A stretch of DNA of 64,000 bases from Desulfomonile tiedjei DSM 6799 (lineage in GTDB: Bacteria > Desulfobacterota > Desulfomonilia > Desulfomonilales > Desulfomonilaceae): the NCBI RefSeq assembly GCF_000266945.1, contig NC_018025.1, forward strand, positions 2,666,001 to 2,730,000, written 5' to 3'. Below, one piece after another: positions 26,235-34,833 of this stretch; positions within the stretch are counted from its first letter, which is position 1; the number at the start of each line of letters is the position of its first letter. The notes beneath the pieces are model-generated. The model was not told the origin of the DNA. It ran no database searches and saw nothing but the letters and a program-made list of their open reading frames with translations. Made by a program: the position numbers and the translations under genes.

Positions 26235-27365
26235 ATGTCGTTGGAATGGTTACCAAGGGATAACAACTGCAGAGATCATATCCTCTTGGGGTCTGAGCAT
26301 TGGGGAACCGATGCTCCTTGTACAGTATACGAAAAAAAACCTTTAGTCTCTCCGGACGGGAAACAGATTGACGGACTGTATGTTGCCTGGATCCGCCTGA
26401 ACAATCCGAAGCAGTACAATTCCTACACAACCGAAATGGTCAAAGGAGTGATTGCCGGATTTTTCGCGGCAAGCCAAGATCGTTCAGTTGTTGCCGCGGT
26501 CTTCACCGGTACCGGGGATACAGCCTTCTGTTCTGGGGGAAACACCAGAGAGTATGCAGAATACTATTCCATGCGTCCCAATGAATATGGCGAGTACATG
26601 GACCTGTTCAATGGAATGGTTGACGCTATTCTTAACTGCAAAAAGCCGGTGATTTGCCGAGTGAACGGGTTGAGGGTCGCCGGTGGTCAGGAAATCGGAA
26701 TGGCTTGCGACTTGGCCATTTCAAGTGATCTGGCCGTTTACGGCCAGGCCGGACCCCGGCATGGTTCCAGTCCCGATGGTGGTGCTACCGATTTTCTTCC
26801 CTGGTATCTGTCCATGGAAGATGCAATGTGGAATTGCGTGAGTTGCGAAATGTGGAGCGCCTACAAAATGAAGGCAAAAAATCTCATTTCCAAGGCGATT
26901 CCTGTTCTCAAACAAGGGGATAAGTTCATTCGGAATCCCCTCGTAATCACCGATTCCTATGTGCAAGATGGCGAGATCGTCTACGGCGAATTCAAGACCG
27001 GGGCTGCAGCAGAAGAAGCCAAGAAAATGATGAAGGAGCTTCCTCGAGACTTTGAGTTGGTCGACAAGGAAGTAAACAGGATAGTATGGACTTTTGCCAA
27101 TCTCTTTCCCGGTTGTCTGATCAAGGCTATCGATGGAATCCGAGCCAAGAAGAAGTTCTTCTGGGATCAAACCAAACTCTGCAACCGGCATTGGCTGATG
27201 ACTAACATGAGTTACGAAGCGTACCTGGGCTTCAATGCTTTCAATGCTAAGAAGATCTCGGGTCGGGATACTATAGATTTCATCAAATGGCGCCAACGTA
27301 TCGCGGAAGCAGCTTCCATGACACCGGAAGTCTTCTCCGAAGTACTGGGAGAGCCTCAAAAATAA
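26235..27365 (+). CDS. bamA: 6-oxocyclohex-1-ene-1-carbonyl-CoA hydrolase (BamA)
   Basis: A 376-residue crotonase-superfamily enzyme of the length typical for BamA/Oah. Recognisable stretches are NPKQYNSYTTEMVKG, the oxyanion-hole region NGLRVAGGQEIGMACD, and SSDLAVYGQAGPRHGS followed by PDGGATDFLPWYL, all characteristic of BamA. It adds water to 6-oxocyclohex-1-ene-1-carbonyl-CoA and opens the ring to 3-hydroxypimelyl-CoA, the last ring step of anaerobic benzoyl-CoA breakdown. The ATG follows TAGGAGGT. No benzoyl-CoA reductase (bamB-I) or dienoyl-CoA hydratase gene is nearby, so here bamA may serve a side route or the upper steps lie elsewhere. Confidence 0.9.
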   Translation: MSLEWLPRDNNCRDHILLGSEHWGTDAPCTVYEKKPLVSPDGKQIDGLYVAWIRLNNPKQYNSYTTEMVKGVIAGFFAASQDRSVVAAVFTGTGDTAFCSGGNTREYAEYYSMRPNEYGEYMDLFNGMVDAILNCKKPVICRVNGLRVAGGQEIGMACDLAISSDLAVYGQAGPRHGSSPDGGATDFLPWYLSMEDAMWNCVSCEMWSAYKMKAKNLISKAIPVLKQGDKFIRNPLVITDSYVQDGEIVYGEFKTGAAAEEAKKMMKELPRDFELVDKEVNRIVWTFANLFPGCLIKAIDGIRAKKKFFWDQTKLCNRHWLMTNMSYEAYLGFNAFNAKKISGRDTIDFIKWRQRIAEAASMTPEVFSEVLGEPQK

Positions 27366-27434
27366 GCATTGGCAAGTTGTCTTGTTTCACGTTTCCAGGA
27401 TAACCTGAGAACGAAAAATGATAAAGAGCGTTGC

Positions 27435-27468
27435 GTTCGGTGCGACCTATAATGGAATCGCACCGAAC
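27435..27468 (+). other. Stem-loop between bamA and the thiolase gene
   Basis: GTTCGGTGCG and CGCACCGAAC form a perfect 10-bp stem around a 14-nt loop. No T-run follows, so it is not a standard terminator. It ends 13 bp before the thiolase ribosome site (AGGAGG) and could act in mRNA processing, stability or as a protein site. Confidence 0.6.
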
Positions 27469-27492
27469 ACCGTCTCCATATAGGAGGATTAC

Positions 27493-28647
27493 ATGGCCAA
27501 GGTCGCAGTAATTGGCGTCGGCCAAAGTGAGTTTGTTCGATCCTACCCGGGGTCGATACGAGAACTGGCCTTTGAGGCCTATAGAGATGCCATGAAGGAT
27601 GCGGCAATCAACTCAGAGCAAATCGATGCAACCGTAATCTGTTCCGCTCCCGAATACGATAAGCAGAGAACACCCGCAGGCCTTATGGCGGAGTACCTGG
27701 GACTCAATCCCCAACCGACGTTCTACGTAGAAAGCGTATGCTCATCAAGTTCCAGCGGGCTCAGAACAGCATACGCACTTATTGCCTCCGGGCTTCACGA
27801 TATAGTGGTGGTGTTGGGCTTTCAGAAAATGTCAGAAATCACCTCTGCAGATTCTCAGGAGAGAATGGGGCGAGGGGCTGATATTCAATGGGAAGCTCCT
27901 TTTGGAACAATGATGCCGGCCTACTATGCACTGTACGCGAGAGGACATTTTGAGAAGTACGGCACAACAGAGGAAGATCTTGCTTTGATTCGGGTCAAGT
28001 CTTCCACGTACGGCAGGATAAACGATAAAGCGGTTTTCAGAAAACCCCTGACCTTAGAAAAGGTCCTCGAGCCCAATTACATTGCTACTCCCTTGAAAGT
28101 GTTTGATTGTTGCGCGAATGCGGATGGATCTTCATGTATCATACTTGCCTCTGAGGAAAAGGCAAAAAGCCTCTGCAAAAAGCCTGTGTGGATAAAAGGG
28201 CTTGGAATGGCCACCGCCCCTATAACCATGACGGAAAGAGATACTTTCAGCGGACTAAGATGTGCACAATTGGCTGCAAAACGTGCTTACCAGATGGCCG
28301 GCATAACACCCGGCGATGTGGATGTGGCCGAGGTGCATGATTGTTTCACGATAGCGGAGATGATGGCTTATGAAGACCTTGGATTCGCCGAACCCGGCAA
28401 AGGCAAGGATCTTATCCGAAACAAAGAAACTTATAAGGAAGGGAAAATACCGGTCAATGTGGATGGTGGCTTGCTGTCGAAAGGGCACCCCATAGGGGCT
28501 ACCGGCGGTTCGCAGATTCGCACCATTGTCTTGCAGTTAAGAAGTGAAGCGGGTGAAATGCAGGTTCCGAACGCCAAGATCGGTTTAGTCCATAATATCG
28601 GAGGAGTCGGAATCTACGGTAATGTGAGTATATTCGGGGTCGAGTGA
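27493..28647 (+). CDS. SCP-x-type thiolase
   Basis: A 384-residue thiolase-fold protein of the non-specific lipid-transfer/SCP-x branch. The nucleophile Cys is in VESVCSSSSSGL (near residue 83); the His residues are in AEVHDCFT and in GHPIGATGG. It would cleave a 3-oxoacyl-CoA, for example 3-oxopimelyl-CoA after ring opening. The next gene encodes the zinc/OB-fold (DUF35) partner that this thiolase branch usually needs, with only 17 bp between stop and start. ATG 27493 follows AGGAGG. The catalytic residues look complete. Confidence 0.87.
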   Translation: MAKVAVIGVGQSEFVRSYPGSIRELAFEAYRDAMKDAAINSEQIDATVICSAPEYDKQRTPAGLMAEYLGLNPQPTFYVESVCSSSSSGLRTAYALIASGLHDIVVVLGFQKMSEITSADSQERMGRGADIQWEAPFGTMMPAYYALYARGHFEKYGTTEEDLALIRVKSSTYGRINDKAVFRKPLTLEKVLEPNYIATPLKVFDCCANADGSSCIILASEEKAKSLCKKPVWIKGLGMATAPITMTERDTFSGLRCAQLAAKRAYQMAGITPGDVDVAEVHDCFTIAEMMAYEDLGFAEPGKGKDLIRNKETYKEGKIPVNVDGGLLSKGHPIGATGGSQIRTIVLQLRSEAGEMQVPNAKIGLVHNIGGVGIYGNVSIFGVE

Positions 28648-28664
28648 CATTCCTGGAGGAAAAG

Positions 28665-29078
28665 ATGGGTTTCGAGCAGTTCGGCATTATAAGTTTTACT
28701 GGCGTAACGAAGGTTGATGAGTTTGTGGGGTACCTCAAGGATCAGGAAATACGCGGCACCTTGTGCATGCGATGCGGTACCAGATTCTTTCCACCTCGCA
28801 GCGATTGCGATGTTTGCCTTAGCAGCATCATGCAATGGTTCCCCATCACCGGCGAAGGGACTGTCATCACGTATACGAAGGCGATGTACGCTCCTGCGGG
28901 ATTTGAAAAAGACGTCCCATACGTACTCGCTGTTGCAGAGTTTTCCGATGGGGTCAAAGTATTCGGTCGAATGGATCGTACTATTCCGGAAGACCGAATC
29001 AAAGCGGGCATGAAGGTGAAAACACGCGTAACGAATCTTGAAAACGATCGCTTCACATATGAATTTGTCGTCAACTAG
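28665..29078 (+). CDS. Zinc-ribbon/OB-fold (DUF35) partner of the thiolase
   Basis: A 137-residue protein. Residues about 30-55 form a rubredoxin-like zinc ribbon (CMRCGTRFFPPRSDCDVC), and residues 60-137 an OB fold. Proteins of this family bind acyl-CoA and assemble with SCP-x or HMG-CoA-synthase-like thiolases. The ATG at 28665 follows GGAGG; the longer frame starting at 28644 overlaps the thiolase stop and lacks a ribosome site. The tight spacing to the thiolase gene supports a heteromeric complex. Confidence 0.87.
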   Translation: MGFEQFGIISFTGVTKVDEFVGYLKDQEIRGTLCMRCGTRFFPPRSDCDVCLSSIMQWFPITGEGTVITYTKAMYAPAGFEKDVPYVLAVAEFSDGVKVFGRMDRTIPEDRIKAGMKVKTRVTNLENDRFTYEFVVN

Positions 29079-29680
29079 GAGGCTGTTGCGGAACACGATT
29101 TTTTGTAGTAGGTACGATCACCATCTGTTCGGCGATGTCTCTCCTGAGGACGACGGAGAAGATGGCTATTTATTTTAATTGTAGAAGCCTCTCCGGAACG
29201 GAATCGAGTCGGATTTTCACGGACGCGGCAAAAGCCGGCGCAGGCCTGGATCAAGCGACACCGGGAAATTTTCCCGACCGCAGTGCAGGTTCGCCCTCTC
29301 GGCATGGAGTAGGCTTCCCGACTTGTCGCCGCCTTCATGAACATTCACTGGAGAGCCTGGAGTTGAATAGATGACGGATCTGGTCAAAACTTGAGGTATT
29401 TCCCCTCTGGGAGGTAATGGCTTTCTTAACGAATTCGATGTGCCAAACCATCGTCGTACCATGACCCGGCAGGAAGGGCTGTTGCAGCTTTACTGTCGTT
29501 AGCACACTACAGGTCTATCGTGTGCATCAGCATTCGTTCCGGTTGTGTACGCTTTGGGGTGGTTTTGTCAACGGGGTTGGCTTAGCGGTTATATTACCCG
29601 TTTCGTCATAGTATGGGAACCGCCTATGCAGCCCGGCCCGGAACTCTTTTGTTCCGGAAAATCCTTTTAAGGAGCCTCGC
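29079..29680. other. 602-bp gap inside the cyclic-acid gene series
   Basis: No frame here has a ribosome site or recognisable product, and I found no -24/-12 or clear sigma-70 promoter. It separates the thiolase pair from the glutaryl-CoA branch, so the downstream genes may have their own promoter. An AAGGAG site near the right end belongs to the dehydrogenase. Confidence 0.4.
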
Positions 29681-30853
29681 ATGAGCGACGAGTACGATGT
29701 GGAGTTGTCTGAAGAGCATATAATGCTCCGAGATATGGTTCGTAAATTCGCGGATAACGAAGTAGCACCTGTTGTCGATAAAGATGAGAACGATCACCGT
29801 TTCCAGCGTGAACTGGTGAACCAGATGGCTGAATTGGGTCTTTTTGGCTGCCCGGTCCCTGAACAATACGGCGGCAATAACATGGGCTATCTGGCGCACG
29901 CGATAGCCACCGAAGAGATCGGTAGGGTCTCGGGATCGCTCAGGGTCGCTTTCAACATGCAGACGATGGGCACTTCGATGTCCATTTTGAAATGGGGAAG
30001 TGATGAGTTAAAACAAAAATATATTCCAGCTCTTGTTTCCGCTGAAATTCTCGGTTGTTTCGGTATCACCGAGCCTGATTCGGGATCCGATACCGCAGCC
30101 ATGGCTACCACGGCAGAGAGGGATGGAAACGAGTACGTGCTAAACGGCCGGAAGATGTGGATCACCTGGTGCCCGGTCGCTGATATGGCCGTCATCTTTG
30201 CCATGACTGACAAAAAGGCCAAACACAGAGGTATGAGCGTCTTTGTCATGGATATGGATTCTCCGGGTGTCTCCACCATAGCCACGAAAGACAAACTCGG
30301 TCTTTGGGCTTGCCCCACCGGCGAAATCATCATGGAAGACGTGAGAATCCCTGCTGGTAACCGCCTTGGCGAAGAAGGCAAAGGATTCGGTTATCTCATG
30401 CAGGAGCTTATAAGCACGAGGCTTTCTGCAGCGGCAGGCGCAGTGGGCACTTGCCAGGCAGCTCTAGACGAATCAGTCAAATATGCAACCGAACGGCGAC
30501 AATTCGGCCAATCCATAGCCGAATTCCAGATGGTCCAGGAAGTCATAGCAAGGATGGTTGCTGAAACCGAAGCTGCTCGGGCGCTTGTCTGGCGATGCGC
30601 AATTCAGAAGGATCGCGGGCTTGTGCACAACATGCGAGAGACCGTGCTCGCAAAGTATTATGCATGTCGAGCGGCTGATGAAGTACCCAACCTCGCTCTC
30701 GAAGTGTTGAGTGCATATGGATATTCCAATGAATATCCCATAGCCAGAATCCTTCGTGACGGAAAAGTGTACAAGATTCTCGAAGGCGCTACCAACATTA
30801 TGAAGATGATAATCGCCCAGGACGCTCTGGGCCTCAAAAAGGCGAACAGATAG
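29681..30853 (+). CDS. Glutaryl-CoA dehydrogenase, probably non-decarboxylating
   Basis: A 390-residue acyl-CoA dehydrogenase. It resembles the non-decarboxylating glutaryl-CoA dehydrogenase known from Desulfococcus: FNMQTMGTSMSIL-like N-terminal region, CFGITEPDSGSDTAAM, YGYSNEYPIARILRD, and an end reading NIMKMIIAQDALGLKKANR. The catalytic Glu is in ILEGATNIM. Such enzymes stop at glutaconyl-CoA and leave decarboxylation to a biotin enzyme. That fits the biotin carrier and GcdA genes just downstream. The ATG follows AAGGAG. The non-decarboxylating call is from family resemblance plus context, not from a residue test. Confidence 0.83.
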   Translation: MSDEYDVELSEEHIMLRDMVRKFADNEVAPVVDKDENDHRFQRELVNQMAELGLFGCPVPEQYGGNNMGYLAHAIATEEIGRVSGSLRVAFNMQTMGTSMSILKWGSDELKQKYIPALVSAEILGCFGITEPDSGSDTAAMATTAERDGNEYVLNGRKMWITWCPVADMAVIFAMTDKKAKHRGMSVFVMDMDSPGVSTIATKDKLGLWACPTGEIIMEDVRIPAGNRLGEEGKGFGYLMQELISTRLSAAAGAVGTCQAALDESVKYATERRQFGQSIAEFQMVQEVIARMVAETEAARALVWRCAIQKDRGLVHNMRETVLAKYYACRAADEVPNLALEVLSAYGYSNEYPIARILRDGKVYKILEGATNIMKMIIAQDALGLKKANR

Positions 30854-31372
30854 TCGAAGCGCGGAGAGATCGACTCCTTCCGGGGTGAATGCAAAGGTCC
30901 GGCAGTGGCTGCGGTGATCCGAGAGTTCGAGAAGAACCGGTCCGAGCCGATAAATTAGAGGAATTTCTCGTCGGATCTCGCCGTCACCCCGTACGAAAAT
31001 AAAGGCGAAGAGGCTGTGAATTTCTTCAGCTCTTCGCCGGAATAACGGTACCGCTTGCTTTAGATGCATGAAGGACCGCGCTGATATATCTCTACTGCCA
31101 TTTTTTTTGAGAGAGGGATTTTAACAAATTCTTTGCCTCCATCTTGTCCGTGAACATTAAGAACTTATCCTGGAGGGCATGCACAATTTGCTGTGCAACC
31201 CCAGGGTGATCGAAGTCGTACGACATAAGGCCGCACAATGGTGACTCTTGAAAGATCGAATCTGCTGAAAAAAGAATAACCTGAACGTAATGTCTTGAAA
31301 ATGTGCGTATTACGAACAGTGTCCCGGAATCGGAACTGTTTGTCAGGAACACGATTGTAGGAGGTTTTCAAC
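30854..31372. other. 519-bp non-coding gap before the biotin carrier gene
   Basis: Only antisense and short frames occur here, with no ribosome sites. I see no repeat, RNA gene or strong promoter. The GTAGGAGG at the right end serves the biotin carrier. Confidence 0.4.
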
Positions 31373-31585
31373 ATGGCGGAAATCACCATGCCCATGAACG
31401 GCAAGGTTATCGCGATAACGACCGAAGTGGGCGAGGGCGTCTCGGAAGATGCCGAGCTGGTCATTATAGAGGCAATGAAGATGGAATTGCCTGTGGTCGC
31501 CACCCATGATGGAACAGTAAAAGAAATCAAGGCCAAAGTTGGCGAGTCATATAACGTCGGGGACGTTTTGCTCATAATAGAGTAA
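31373..31585 (+). CDS. Stand-alone biotin carrier protein
   Basis: A 70-residue single biotinyl domain. The biotin-accepting Lys is in EAMKMEL (about residue 35), and the flanking PMNGKV and VGDVLLIIE strands are standard. Unlike GcdC-type subunits there is no Ala/Pro-rich linker or membrane anchor; the whole protein is the domain. It should carry the carboxyl group taken from glutaconyl-CoA by GcdA, the next gene. ATG 31373 follows AGGAGG. Confidence 0.9.
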   Translation: MAEITMPMNGKVIAITTEVGEGVSEDAELVIIEAMKMELPVVATHDGTVKEIKAKVGESYNVGDVLLIIE

Positions 31586-31838
31586 GAATTTCTGTCAGAT
31601 TGCTGTGGAAGAAGAAGGAAGCGTTATTTCGACCTTTGGACATTCCATCGGCTTTTCACGCAATTTTCAAATGCCGAGAATATGAGGCTGATTAAACCTG
31701 GAGATGCACGAAGTTGCCCGCAGGAAGGGGACAAGGATTGTCCCTCAATCCATGAACAATGGCTACCGTGCCTCTATAGCCGAAGAAGATCAAATCTACT
31801 CCGTTGAAGTGAGAATGTTCGACGGAGGGAGGAAAACA

Positions 31839-33572
31839 ATGAGACCATACTTCGAAAGCATGGCAAAGATCGGAAAACCGCTCAGCCAGGCTAGAATCAA
31901 GAATACGCAAGAAAACGTCGAACAGATCAGGGCAATAGAACAGGAATTGGCAGCAGCCATAGAAGACGTCAAGAATGCCGGAATTCCTGCAAAGAAGATC
32001 AATGAAAGAGGACAACTCACTGTTTGGCAACGCCTCGAATACCTGGTTGACCCTGGAACCTGGTGCCCCTTGCACTCAATATTCAATCCCAAGAACAACG
32101 AAGAAGGGACTACCGGCGTCGTCAACGGTTTAGGCAAGATAAATGGCAAATGGGCGGTTATCATAGGCTTTGACAACAAGGTGATAGCCGGCGCATGGAT
32201 CTCTGGTCAGTCGGAGAACATCCTCAGAGTCACCGACATGGCGAAGCGCCTTCGTATTCCTCTGGTTTGGCTGGTGAACTGCTCAGGCGTGAAACTCACC
32301 GAACAGGAAGAAGTCTATCCGGATCGAAGGGGTGGAGGAACCCCGTTTTTCCGCCACGCAGAATTGGAACAGCTCGGGATTCCCGTCCTGGCAGGGATTT
32401 GGGGAACCAATCCTGCGGGTGGTGGTTACCAGGGCATCAGCCCCACGATCCTCCTCGCGCATAAAGACTGCAATATAGCTGTAGGTGGAGGAGGAATAGT
32501 CAGCGGGATGACCCCGAAAGGGTACTTCGATGAAGAAGGAGCTGAACAACTCATCGAAGCGACAAGGCATTTCACCGAACTTCCCCCGGGGAGCGTTCAG
32601 GTCCATTATGATAGCACGGGCTTTTTCAAGGCGGTGTTCGAGACTGAAGAAGCTGTTCTCGATGCACTCAAGGGCTATATGGACATGATCCCTGCTTACG
32701 ACCCGAAGTTTTTCCGTGTGGCAGAGCCGGCGGAACCTCAATTCGGCAAAGAGGATCTGAACCACATCATCCCCGTGAACCAGAAATCGGTGTACGCCTT
32801 TGATGAAGTGCTCGCACGACTCACCGACAACAGCGAGCACATGGAGTACAAACCGCAGTACGGTCCGGAAGTGTACACAGGATTGGTCAAACTGAACGGA
32901 TTCCTGGTCGGAGTCATCGGCAACAAGCAGGGATTTCTCGGGGCAGGATATCCGGAATATGCGCCATATCCCGGCATTGGAGGCAAGCTGTACAGGCAAG
33001 GGCTCATCAAAATGAATGAGTTCGTTACTTTGTGCGGCAGAGATCGACTCCCCATAATTTGGTTCCAGGATACGTCGGGGATAGACGTGGGTGACATCGC
33101 GGAGAAGGCTGAGCTTCTCGGACTGGGGCAGTCGCTCATCTACTCTATTGAACAAACCGATGTTCCCATGATGCTCTTCGTGCTTCGTAAGGGAACTGCT
33201 GCCGCCCACTATATTATGGGCGGGCCGACAGCGAACAATCATACCGCTTTTGCACTGGGTACTCCTGCCACCGAGATTTACGTCATGCATGGTGAGACCG
33301 CCTCAGCCGCATCTTTTGCCAGACGCCTCGTGAAAGAAAAGGACGCAGGTAGACCCCTACAGCCGATCATTGACAAGATGAACGCTCTTGCCAAGCAATA
33401 TTCCGATCAGTCCAAACCAATCTATTGCGCCAAGAGAGGATTCGTGGACGAGGTGGTTTCTTTTACCGAGATGCGCAAATACATGCTCGCATTCGCAGAG
33501 TGCGCATACCAGAATCCCGGCTCGATTTGTCCTCATCACATGATGATGATTCCGAGGATAGCAAAAGGATAA
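31839..33572 (+). CDS. gcdA: Glutaconyl-CoA decarboxylase alpha subunit (carboxyltransferase)
   Basis: A 577-residue carboxyltransferase. The start at 31839 (MRPYFESMAKIGKPL) follows GGAGGGAGG and matches the start of known GcdA proteins; a frame 45 codons longer has no ribosome site. Two crotonase-like halves are visible: GIWGTNPAGGGYQGISPT and VGGGGIVSGMTPKGYF, then IWFQDTSGIDVGD and RKGTAAAHYIMGGP. It moves CO2 from glutaconyl-CoA to biotin, giving crotonyl-CoA. In fermenters the sodium-pumping beta subunit (GcdB) releases the CO2; no gcdB lies in this window. A strong terminator follows, closing the cluster. Confidence 0.93.
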   Translation: MRPYFESMAKIGKPLSQARIKNTQENVEQIRAIEQELAAAIEDVKNAGIPAKKINERGQLTVWQRLEYLVDPGTWCPLHSIFNPKNNEEGTTGVVNGLGKINGKWAVIIGFDNKVIAGAWISGQSENILRVTDMAKRLRIPLVWLVNCSGVKLTEQEEVYPDRRGGGTPFFRHAELEQLGIPVLAGIWGTNPAGGGYQGISPTILLAHKDCNIAVGGGGIVSGMTPKGYFDEEGAEQLIEATRHFTELPPGSVQVHYDSTGFFKAVFETEEAVLDALKGYMDMIPAYDPKFFRVAEPAEPQFGKEDLNHIIPVNQKSVYAFDEVLARLTDNSEHMEYKPQYGPEVYTGLVKLNGFLVGVIGNKQGFLGAGYPEYAPYPGIGGKLYRQGLIKMNEFVTLCGRDRLPIIWFQDTSGIDVGDIAEKAELLGLGQSLIYSIEQTDVPMMLFVLRKGTAAAHYIMGGPTANNHTAFALGTPATEIYVMHGETASAASFARRLVKEKDAGRPLQPIIDKMNALAKQYSDQSKPIYCAKRGFVDEVVSFTEMRKYMLAFAECAYQNPGSICPHHMMMIPRIAKG

Positions 33573-33677
33573 ACACCTCAGGGTTCAGGATGAAAACAAC
33601 GTCACAATGAACGTGGAAAACTGAGCTCCACCGGGGAGCGACAGAAGCAGCTTAGACCCCCAAAGACCAAAATGGCA

Positions 33678-33702
33678 GGACCGCCGCACAGCGGTCCTTT
33701 TC
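33678..33702 (+). terminator. Rho-independent terminator after gcdA
   Basis: GGACCGC-cgcaca-GCGGTCC is a perfect 7-bp stem followed by TTTTCC, about 105 bp after the gcdA stop. Confidence 0.85.
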
Positions 33703-33878
33703 CGTTCTGCGAAGTTGCGGTCGTTTATTTTGGCAATGCCTATACGTGTGAGATAGCGTCTGAAGTCGGAAATTGACTGCCAGGCGGTAGTCCGGTAGAT
33801 TCCAGAACTGAAGAGAGCTATACTGCGACCCCATTATTCTTGTGATCAAACATATCTCCAGATTTTCAGGATGAATCC

Positions 33879-34394
33879 ATGGAAGTGAACAGACAAGCTC
33901 GGCTTTATGCAGGAATAACCTTGCTCATTCTTGCGACGATCTCGCCATTATTCGGATTCCTGGTTGTTAAGACGAATTGGTCCGCGGTGATGAAAACCAC
34001 GATAATCGGACTGTTGACAGCCGGTATTCCTGAAGTTCTCATCTTTGCTGCAGCGGCGATTCTCGGAAAAGAGAATTTCCAACGTATCAAGTCAAAAGCC
34101 TTCTCACTTATGAAACGTCTGAGACCGACTGCACGGGTGGGCAAGACCCGATACTCTATCGGGCTAATAATGTTCCTTATCCCACTGGTTCCCACCTATG
34201 TCATGGCTTATGCGCCTCAATGGCTTCCCGACGACTCTCCTGCCAGACTTTACGTTAACCTGGCTGCTGATTTCATTTTTGCTGCGAGCCTATTTGTTCT
34301 CGGTGGAGACTTCTGGGACAAGCTTACGGCATTGTTCGTATACGATTCCAAAGCACAATTCGACGACAAGGTACAGCCTGGGGCCTCTCAATGA
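33879..34394 (+). CDS. Small membrane protein, transporter-suffix-domain-like
   Basis: A 171-residue inner-membrane protein with four helices (about residues 10-30, 38-60, 93-112 and 124-145). The C-terminal stretch FVLGGDFWDKLTALFVYDSK matches what I recall of the 'transporter suffix' family, found alone or fused after carriers. Its role is unknown. It stands alone between two terminators, so it is its own transcription unit and not part of the gcdA operon. Confidence 0.65.
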   Translation: MEVNRQARLYAGITLLILATISPLFGFLVVKTNWSAVMKTTIIGLLTAGIPEVLIFAAAAILGKENFQRIKSKAFSLMKRLRPTARVGKTRYSIGLIMFLIPLVPTYVMAYAPQWLPDDSPARLYVNLAADFIFAASLFVLGGDFWDKLTALFVYDSKAQFDDKVQPGASQ

Positions 34395-34433
34395 TCTCAT
34401 ACCAACTCCCATGGCGCACAACGCCACAACAAA

Positions 34434-34470
34434 CAATAAAAGACCTGATGCAGTATATGGTCTTTTATTG
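34434..34470. terminator. Terminator, perfect 12-bp stem
   Basis: CAATAAAAGACC and GGTCTTTTATTG pair perfectly around a 13-nt loop. The stem has A- and T-runs on both sides, so it could stop transcription from either direction. It is 40 bp after the small membrane protein gene. Confidence 0.75.
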
Positions 34471-34833
34471 GAATGTGCGTTCAAAGAAGTAATCCCACCA
34501 TCGGCGGGAGCAAATTCGGTCCCGGCATGCCTCCGAAGCGAAGTCAGGCGGTTCCGTTCGTAGGGAAGGAGATTTGCCGGGACCGGCAACTAACAGGTTT
34601 CTCAATATTCCCTCTATGAAAGCACATTGGTACCAGACATTGAAAAGCGTGGTTCTCTTGTTGCATCGTTTCTTATAAGGGCAGGTCTTTAGATATCATT
34701 TCGTAATGCCCTGTTCCTTTTGCATTCGAGGCGACCAAATTGACGGATCCGTGCACAATGTCTTACAGTGAGAAATTAGAATTAGTTTCGGCATGATTGA
34801 TATTGTTGAGAACAGAAAAGGGGGATCATTATT
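34471..34833. other. Intergenic region with a possible promoter for the hemerythrin-like gene
   Basis: No gene is visible in these 363 bp. TTGACG (34740-34745), 17 bp, TTACAG (34763-34768) is a weak candidate promoter for the gene at 34834, whose ribosome site is AAAGGGGGA. Confidence 0.3.

Noticed and set aside
27370-27386. Possible sigma-54 promoter before the thiolase gene (TGGCAA then TTGT)
   Set aside because: The -12 element is off by one base in spacing and lacks the GC pair.
30473-31069. 198-codon minus-strand frame across the dehydrogenase end
   Set aside because: Mostly antisense to the dehydrogenase, no ribosome site and no similarity seen.
32283-33290. 335-codon open frame on the minus strand
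   Set aside because: It lies wholly inside gcdA on the opposite strand, has no ribosome site and no domain.
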